DNA of 8,991 nucleotides from SURF-58 sp041305085. Its GTDB lineage: Archaea > Nanobdellota > Nanobdellia > Woesearchaeales > UBA9642. The position numbers and the translations under genes are program-made. Each line of letters begins with the position of its first letter. Positions within the stretch are counted from its first letter, which is position 1. Where the stretch lies: the NCBI GenBank assembly GCA_041305085.1, contig JBFYMA010000040.1, positions 1 to 8,991 of the forward strand. Direction: 5' to 3'. Shown piece by piece: positions 4,861-8,991 of the stretch. The notes beneath the pieces are model-generated. The model did not search any database. It was not told the origin of the DNA and saw only the letters and a program-made list of their open reading frames with translations.

Positions 4861-6876
4861 ATGGAGACATTAGAGCAGATAAATGCATTCCAGGACTTTA
4901 TAGAAAAAGAGTACTTTGAAGAGCTGCTGGAAAAAGTCAGGATGGGAGAAAAATTTCTGCCCATAGATTTTTCCATGTTGGCCAGATTCTCTCCAGAACT
5001 TTCAGAGCTCATTCTTGAGAACCCTGAAGATACAGTAAGGTCTGCAGAGCTTGCAATAGAAAATTTTGACATAGAAAACTCTTCAGGGTTTAAAGTAAGA
5101 TTTTACAACCTTCCACAAAGCCAGCAGATAAGCATTGCATCAATAAGGAGCAGCCATCTGAACAAGTTCATTCAGATACAAGGCATAATAAGGCAGAAGT
5201 CAGATGTCAGGCCCCAGGTTACCTCTGCAAAGTTCGAGTGCCCGAGCTGTGGCCAGACAATAAATGTCCTTCAGCTGGATACGCAGTTCAGGGAGCCAAC
5301 AAGGTGCAGCTGCGGAAGAAAAGGAAAATTCAGGCTTTTAAGCAAGGAGCTTGTGGATGCCCAAAAGATTGTGCTGGAAGAAGCACCAGAAGACCTTGAA
5401 GGAGGAGAGCAGCCAAAAAGGATTAACATTTTCCTTAAAAACGACCTGGCAAGCCCTCTAAGCGACAAAAGGACCAGCCCGGGAACCAAGGCAGTGATTA
5501 CAGGGGTTACAAAAGAAGTTCCCATAACACTTGCCAGTGGAGGAAAAAGCATAAGGTTTGACCTGATAATAGAGTCCAACTTCATGGAACCATTAAAAGA
5601 GGATTTTTCAAAAATAAACATTACAAAGGAAGAGCTTGAAGAGATAGAAGAGCTGGCCAAAGACCCAAAAATATTTCCAAAGCTAATAAACAGCATTGCC
5701 CCAACAATATACGGCCATGAAAAAATAAAAGAAGCATTGATACTCCAGCTAATGGGAGGAGTTAAAAAGAAAAAAGAGGATGGAACATTCAACAGGGGAG
5801 ATATCCACATACTTTTAATTGGTGACCCTGGAAGCGGAAAGAGCCAGCTAATAAAAAGGATAAGTGTGGTTGCGCCAAAAAGCAGATATGTCAGCGGAAA
5901 AGGAGCAAGTGCTGCTGGACTGACAGCAAGCGTTGTAAAGGATGAATTCCTGAAAGGCTATGCGCTGGAAGCAGGAGCGCTTGTGCTTACAAACAAGGGA
6001 ATCTGCTGCATTGATGAGTTGGACAAGATGACAAAAGAAGACACCAGCGCAATGCACGAGGCGCTGGAGCAGCAGAGCATAAGCATAAACAAGGCAAACA
6101 TCCAGGCGACCCTGAGGGCTGAAACAACAGTGCTGGCAGCAGCAAACCCAAAGTTTGGAAGATTTGACCCTTTCGAGCTGATAGCAAAACAGATAGACCT
6201 TCCCTCAACACTCATAAACCGCTTTGACCTCATATTCCCTGTAAGGGATCTTCCAGATGCAAAAAGGGATGAAGAACTCTCATCATTCATACTTCAGCTC
6301 CACAAGGACACAAAGTCAAAAAAAGGAGATATAGACACAGAACTCCTTACAAAATATATAGCATATGCAAGGCAAAAGGTTGTTCCAAAACTCACAGATC
6401 CTGCACTAAAGGAAATACAGCAATACTACATAAAAATGAGGGCTTCTGGGGGGGATGATGGAGGAATAAAAGCAATTCCTATAAGCGCAAGGCAGCTTGA
6501 AGGACTTATAAGGCTTTCAGAGGCCTCAGCAAAGGCAAGGCTTTCCCAAAAAGTAACAAAGCAGGACTCCCAAAGGGCGATTGACCTTGTACACTATTGC
6601 CTGAGCCAGATAGCCCTTGACATAGAGACTGGAAGGATAGACATAGACAGGATAGGCACAGGAATAACAGCCAGCCAGAGGTCCAACATCGCAGTGCTCA
6701 AAGAAATAATAAACGAGCTTGAAGGGTTCATAGGAAAAACAATACCTGTGGATGACATACTAAAAGAGGCAAAAAACAGGAGCATAGATGAAGAAAAAGC
6801 AGAGGAAATACTGGAAAAGCTGAAAAGGGCCGGCGATTTGTTCAGCCCGAAGCCTGGCTTTGTGAGCAAAATCTGA
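4861..6876 (+). CDS. mcm: MCM replicative DNA helicase
   Basis: 671-aa minichromosome maintenance helicase, the hexameric 3'-5' motor of archaeal replication. Length is normal and no intein is present. The N-terminal domain (about 1-260) includes a zinc-binding site C127-x2-C130 ... C149-x-C151 and an OB fold. The AAA+ core holds Walker A GDPGSGKS (321-328), CCIDELDKM with D385-E386 (Walker B) and the arginine finger in LINRFDLIF (R454). YGHEKIKEAL (about 285-294) opens the AAA+ domain. A C-terminal winged-helix segment covers about 605-671. ATG 4861 follows GAGGT (4846-4850) at 10 nt; a nearer ATG at 4853 is out of frame and closes after six codons. The RPA32-like gene begins 46 bp later, so helicase and single-strand binder are probably expressed together. 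Confidence 0.97.
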   Translation: METLEQINAFQDFIEKEYFEELLEKVRMGEKFLPIDFSMLARFSPELSELILENPEDTVRSAELAIENFDIENSSGFKVRFYNLPQSQQISIASIRSSHLNKFIQIQGIIRQKSDVRPQVTSAKFECPSCGQTINVLQLDTQFREPTRCSCGRKGKFRLLSKELVDAQKIVLEEAPEDLEGGEQPKRINIFLKNDLASPLSDKRTSPGTKAVITGVTKEVPITLASGGKSIRFDLIIESNFMEPLKEDFSKINITKEELEEIEELAKDPKIFPKLINSIAPTIYGHEKIKEALILQLMGGVKKKKEDGTFNRGDIHILLIGDPGSGKSQLIKRISVVAPKSRYVSGKGASAAGLTASVVKDEFLKGYALEAGALVLTNKGICCIDELDKMTKEDTSAMHEALEQQSISINKANIQATLRAETTVLAAANPKFGRFDPFELIAKQIDLPSTLINRFDLIFPVRDLPDAKRDEELSSFILQLHKDTKSKKGDIDTELLTKYIAYARQKVVPKLTDPALKEIQQYYIKMRASGGDDGGIKAIPISARQLEGLIRLSEASAKARLSQKVTKQDSQRAIDLVHYCLSQIALDIETGRIDIDRIGTGITASQRSNIAVLKEIINELEGFIGKTIPVDDILKEAKNRSIDEEKAEEILEKLKRAGDLFSPKPGFVSKI

Positions 6877-6922
6877 GAAAAACATAAAACAGGTTTTTGC
6901 GCAATAAGCAAAAAAAACCAAA

Positions 6923-7600
6923 ATGGCTTTTGAAAGAATAACTGCAAAAAAGTGCACAATCCATGATATAAGCCAAGGGGTTTTTGTAAAAAAAGAAGGA
7001 TTTGAGTCAAGCTATGTTGAAACCCCTTTTGGAAACATTGCCAGAGCCAACATTCTTGGAGTTGTAGTAAACATTGAACAAGGAGTACTCACAATTGATG
7101 ACGGATCAGGAAAAATAAGTGCAAGAAGTTTTGACCCCCTGGCAAAAGTTCCTGAACTCGGAGACGTTGTGATGGTTATCGGAAAGCCAAGGGTCTTTAA
7201 TGACCAAAAATTTCTTGTGTGCGAGATAATAAAAAAAATTGAAAACCACAAATGGATTGATTACAGGAAAAAAGAGCTGAAGGCAAGAAAAAAAATCCAG
7301 CAAGCAACCAATCATCCAAAAAAGCTGCCAATAGAGCCTGAAACAGAACAAGAGATAAAAAAAGAATTCTTTGCAAAAAAACAAGAAAAAACACCCAAAG
7401 CAGATGCAGATGCTCCTTCAAAACAGTCAACAAGCGAAAAAATTATTGAATTCATAAGGCAAAACGACAAAGGAAAAGGTGTCAGCATAGCCCTGCTTGA
7501 GGCGCTGGATGTTGAAAAGTTTGAAAAAACACTCAAAGCACTTCTTGCAAACGGGGAAATCTATGAAGTAAGGGCTGGCTTTGTCAAACTTCTCGATTGA
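6923..7600 (+). CDS. RPA32-like OB-fold single-strand DNA-binding protein
   Basis: 225-aa protein with an N-terminal OB fold (about 35-110) containing VVVNIEQGVLTIDDGSGKI and the GDVVMVIGKPR strand, in the style of the RPA2/RPA32 subunit. A charged Lys/Glu-rich linker (about 112-168) leads to a C-terminal winged-helix domain (about 170-225; EKIIEFIRQNDKGKGVSIA, ALLANGEIYEVRAGFVKL). The OB-linker-winged-helix order matches RPA32, in which the winged helix binds partner proteins. Protection of single-stranded DNA at the fork is the likely role, strengthened by its place just after MCM. I see no Shine-Dalgarno sequence; GGTTTTTGC (6892-6900) and GCAAAAAAAACC (6908-6919) form an imperfect hairpin immediately before ATG 6923. 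It could instead be a tRNA- or RNA-binding OB protein, but the context argues for replication. The 3' end overlaps XerA by 40 bp. Confidence 0.82.
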   Translation: MAFERITAKKCTIHDISQGVFVKKEGFESSYVETPFGNIARANILGVVVNIEQGVLTIDDGSGKISARSFDPLAKVPELGDVVMVIGKPRVFNDQKFLVCEIIKKIENHKWIDYRKKELKARKKIQQATNHPKKLPIEPETEQEIKKEFFAKKQEKTPKADADAPSKQSTSEKIIEFIRQNDKGKGVSIALLEALDVEKFEKTLKALLANGEIYEVRAGFVKLLD

Positions 7601-8436
7601 GCCAGGCAATCCTGTTTTAAAGAGTCCAGAGGGCTTTTAACACTTATTCTCGGAAAGCCTGTATGAATGTAAACCTTTGTTGTTTCCATGCTTTTGTGGC
7701 CAAGAAGGTACTGCACACTCACTACATCACAACCTTCCTGAACAAGGTGGGTTGCAAAAGAATGGCGCAATGTATGGGGATGGACTCTTTTAGCAATCTC
7801 TGCGTCTATGGCAGCATGCCTGATAATCTCCTGGATACTTCTGGTGCTGTAATGGCTTCCTTTGTTGCCCTTGAATAAAAAATCGAACCCAGAAAGATTT
7901 TCTTCTTTTATAAAATCTGCTAGTTCTCCAGCAAGACTTTTTGGAACCATAAAAATCCTGTCCTTTCCTCCTTTTCCATCCCTGACCCAGCCAAAGCTTT
8001 CCCTTAATTCCAGATCCTTTGTTTTCAGCCTGACCAGCTCTCCAACCCTCAACCCTGAACCATACAACAGCCTAAGCATCAATGAATGCTTTTTGTTCTC
8101 AACACACTCAAAAAGCCTTGCCACTTCATTTTTTGTAAGCACCTCCGGAATCCTCTTAGGCTTTTTTGCGCCCCTAAGCCTGAAAAGCAGGTTTTTGCAC
8201 AACACTTCGTCAAAGAAAAACTTCAGCGCAGAGGCATAAACATTCAGGCTGCTGGCAGAATCTCCTTTTTCAACCAAAAACTCCAAAAATGATTTGACAT
8301 CTGTCTTGGTAACTTTTTTTGGATCCTTGCAAGCCCACTTAAAGAAGCGCTTCAGGCAAAACACATAAAGCTCAATAGTTTTAGGCCTTAAAAAAACCCG
8401 TTTTCCAGCCTTCCTAGTCAAATCTTCAAAATCCAC
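7561..8436 (-). CDS. xerA: Tyrosine recombinase/integrase, XerA type
   Basis: 291-aa site-specific recombinase, probably the chromosomal XerA that resolves dimers at a dif site. The N-terminal SAM-like core-binding domain covers about 15-85. The catalytic domain has the full set: R130 (SGLRVGELVRL), K158 (GKGGKDR), H221-x2-R224 (HTLRHSFATHL), H247 (LLGHKSM) and nucleophile Y256 (TTKVYIHT). Start is GTG 8436, supported by a TATA box 26 nt upstream and by no in-frame ATG before a stop at 8491. After SVKSPLDSLKQD, where archaeal XerA proteins usually end, about 15 extra residues run antisense through the end of the RPA32-like gene. No integrase partners, excisionase or phage genes lie nearby, which favours a housekeeping role over a mobile element. 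Confidence 0.92.
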   Translation of the reverse strand: MDFEDLTRKAGKRVFLRPKTIELYVFCLKRFFKWACKDPKKVTKTDVKSFLEFLVEKGDSASSLNVYASALKFFFDEVLCKNLLFRLRGAKKPKRIPEVLTKNEVARLFECVENKKHSLMLRLLYGSGLRVGELVRLKTKDLELRESFGWVRDGKGGKDRIFMVPKSLAGELADFIKEENLSGFDFLFKGNKGSHYSTRSIQEIIRHAAIDAEIAKRVHPHTLRHSFATHLVQEGCDVVSVQYLLGHKSMETTKVYIHTGFPRISVKSPLDSLKQDCLAQSRSLTKPALTS

Positions 8437-8458
8437 AGCGCATAGTTGAACAAAATCC

Positions 8459-8466
8459 TTTAAAAA
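8459..8466 (-). promoter_or_regulatory. TATA box for xerA
   Basis: Minus-strand TTTTTAAA, centred about 26 nt upstream of GTG 8436, with no Shine-Dalgarno sequence between. It supports leaderless translation from a GTG codon. Confidence 0.6.
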
Positions 8467-8523
8467 CCCTCGCCATAAATGTCCAGTAATTCATTCGTTT
8501 TATCCGCAAATCTTTCGGCAACA

Positions 8524-8574
8524 CCCTCAAAACCCCTTCAACCCATAAACCCAAATCCCCCCACTTCAAGACCC
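8524..8574 (-). other. Potential G-quadruplex tract
   Basis: On the minus strand there are six runs of three to six G. Five of them (pairing with C-runs at 8557-8562, 8550-8552, 8542-8544, 8533-8536 and 8524-8526) are separated by loops of 4-6 nt, meeting the G3+N1-7 pattern. A sixth run at 8572-8574 lies nine bases away. It sits 88-138 bp upstream of the XerA start, upstream of its TATA box. Confidence 0.55.
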
Positions 8575-8648
8575 TAAAACAAGCAAATTCCAAGAACCGC
8601 GTCTAAAACATGTTGTGCAAAATTTTTTTTCTTATATCGAAAGGGGCA

Positions 8649-8667
8649 TTTATAAACAATTTATAAA
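8649..8667 (+). promoter_or_regulatory. Tandem TATA boxes ahead of the RNA candidate
   Basis: Two perfect TTTATAAA elements (8649-8656 and 8660-8667), the first preceded by a BRE-like CGAAAGGGGCA. Predicted initiation is near 8680 and 8690. No ORF follows, so the likely product is a non-coding RNA. The elements are palindromic and could also fire leftward. Confidence 0.5.
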
Positions 8668-8689
8668 GCAACTATTGGAGCATCCAACT

Positions 8690-8927
8690 AATCGCTTCTG
8701 CCCCCAGATTCCGAAAAAAAACTTACCCTCCCCACCACTCCGCTTCGCTCGTAGGGGTCGGTCGCACAACAGCGAATAAACGGTTCCGGCTACGCCTTCA
8801 CCCAAATTCTTCGCTAGGAGGGCTCAGGGTTGCCTGAGCCAGCTCAGCTCAGAACTTCGTTTATCCGCGAATGTTAGTTTCAATCGGGAGAAAGGGCTAA
8901 AAAAGAGAAGGGGGCAGTTTTCCTTTT
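8690..8927 (+). ncRNA. Candidate structured non-coding RNA (unidentified)
   Basis: The 8698-8917 segment is about 53% G+C by hand count in an AT-rich region. Its ends can form an 8-bp closing helix, CTGCCCCC (8698-8705) with GGGGGCAG (8910-8917), followed by TTTTCCTTTT (8918-8927), a typical archaeal terminator. Inside, GCGAATAAACG (8772-8782) pairs with CGTTTATCCGC (8859-8869) with one mismatch, enclosing a perfect hairpin GGCTCAGG/CCTGAGCC (8821-8828/8833-8840, loop GTTG). Tandem TATA boxes lie at the expected distance upstream. I cannot match it to RNase P RNA, SRP RNA, 5S, H/ACA or C/D sRNA signatures. The ends are estimates. A DNA element such as an origin is the alternative. Confidence 0.45.
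8918..8927 (+). terminator. T-rich terminator after the RNA candidate
   Basis: TTTTCCTTTT immediately follows the closing helix GGGGGCAG, giving a helix-plus-T-run arrangement at the 3' boundary of the GC-rich segment. Confidence 0.4.
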
Positions 8928-8934
8928 CGAAACA

Positions 8935-8942
8935 TTTATATT
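8935..8942 (+). promoter_or_regulatory. TATA box for the gene starting at 8967
   Basis: TTTATATT preceded by BRE-like CGAAACA. Its centre is about 28 nt before ATG 8967, again the leaderless spacing. Confidence 0.5.
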
Positions 8943-8966
8943 TCATACAATTATTTATAACGTAAA

Positions 8967-8991
8967 ATGGATAAAAAGTATATACTAATTT
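8967..8991 (+). CDS. Start of a further gene (partial)
   Basis: ATG 8967 opens a frame reading MDKKYILI before the window ends. The start is supported by a TATA box at leaderless distance and by its position after the terminator of the RNA candidate. The hydrophobic run after DKK could be a first beta strand or the start of a membrane segment. Too little is present to name it. Confidence 0.4.

Larger units (their letters stand above)
8437..8966. other. 530-bp non-coding region upstream of XerA
   Basis: No gene is visible on either strand. From left to right it contains the XerA TATA box, one copy of a CGTTT(T)ATCCGC motif (8496-8507), a C-rich tract (8524-8574), a T8 run near 8622-8629, a tandem TATA promoter (8649-8667), the GC-rich RNA candidate (8698-8917) and the promoter of the next gene. 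I found no recognisable dif site, tRNA gene or canonical ORB element. Confidence 0.6.

Noticed and set aside
7561..8436. XerA as the integrase of a mobile element
   Set aside because: There are no tRNA target, att repeats, excisionase or phage-like genes in view, and the neighbours are core replication genes.
8690..8927. Identification of the RNA candidate as RNase P or SRP RNA
   Set aside because: I could not find the RNase P GAGGAAAGTCC and ACAGAA cores or the SRP helix-8 GGAAGGGAGCA-type motif on either strand. A covariance-model search is needed.
8437..8966. A dif site for XerA or ORB-type origin element
   Set aside because: No 11-6-11 inverted repeat is present. CGAAAGGGGC at 8638-8647 resembles the end of an ORB but lacks the rest and is better read as a BRE.

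Overview
The window reads as a stretch of archaeal chromosome. The decisive genes are a TATA-binding protein, an MCM replicative helicase, an RPA32-like OB-fold protein, an RNase P p30 subunit and a XerA-type tyrosine recombinase. Most start codons lie 25-29 nt downstream of an archaeal TATA box with no Shine-Dalgarno sequence, so leaderless transcription looks common. Coding DNA is AT-rich, uses AGG/AGA for Arg and ATA for Ile, and genes are small and tightly packed. These traits, plus a bacterial-type RsuA/RluB pseudouridine synthase, would suit a small-genome lineage such as DPANN, but that placement is inference.

Layout. Positions 1-~165 are a GC-rich (about 54% by hand count) non-coding island with several potential hairpins. 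On the minus strand follow a 52-codon unknown ORF (178-336) and, upstream of it, the RNase P p30 gene (377-970). A divergent promoter region separates these from the pseudouridine synthase (1105-1782, plus). That gene meets a hypothetical gene head-on through a shared CTATAG that carries both stop codons. The hypothetical gene (minus, 1777-2199) appears to have been split near its 5' end by an 11-bp tandem duplication; the original start was probably ATG 2261. A divergently transcribed KaiC/RAD55-like ATPase (2365-3120) and a PIG-L/LmbE deacetylase (minus, 3154-3840) follow. Positions 3841-4188 are non-coding and hold a palindrome, a repeat pair with a complementary core and a series of TATA-like elements ahead of TBP.

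TBP (4189-4779), MCM (4861-6876) and the RPA32-like gene (6923-7600) form a co-directional information-processing cluster. XerA (minus, 7561-8436) converges on it and overlaps the RPA-like gene by 40 bp. Positions 8437-8966 hold the leaderless XerA promoter, a G-quadruplex-capable tract, three copies of a CGTTTATCCGC-like motif and a GC-rich segment (8698-8917). That segment has a tandem TATA promoter, an 8-bp closing helix and a T-rich end, and is a strong candidate for an unidentified structured RNA. A further leaderless gene begins at 8967 and leaves the window.

Functional reading: TBP provides promoter recognition, MCM unwinds DNA at replication forks, the OB-fold protein probably binds the resulting single strands, and XerA probably resolves chromosome dimers. 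The least explained parts are the 8698-8917 RNA candidate, the 3964-4078 repeat element and the 11-bp duplication.
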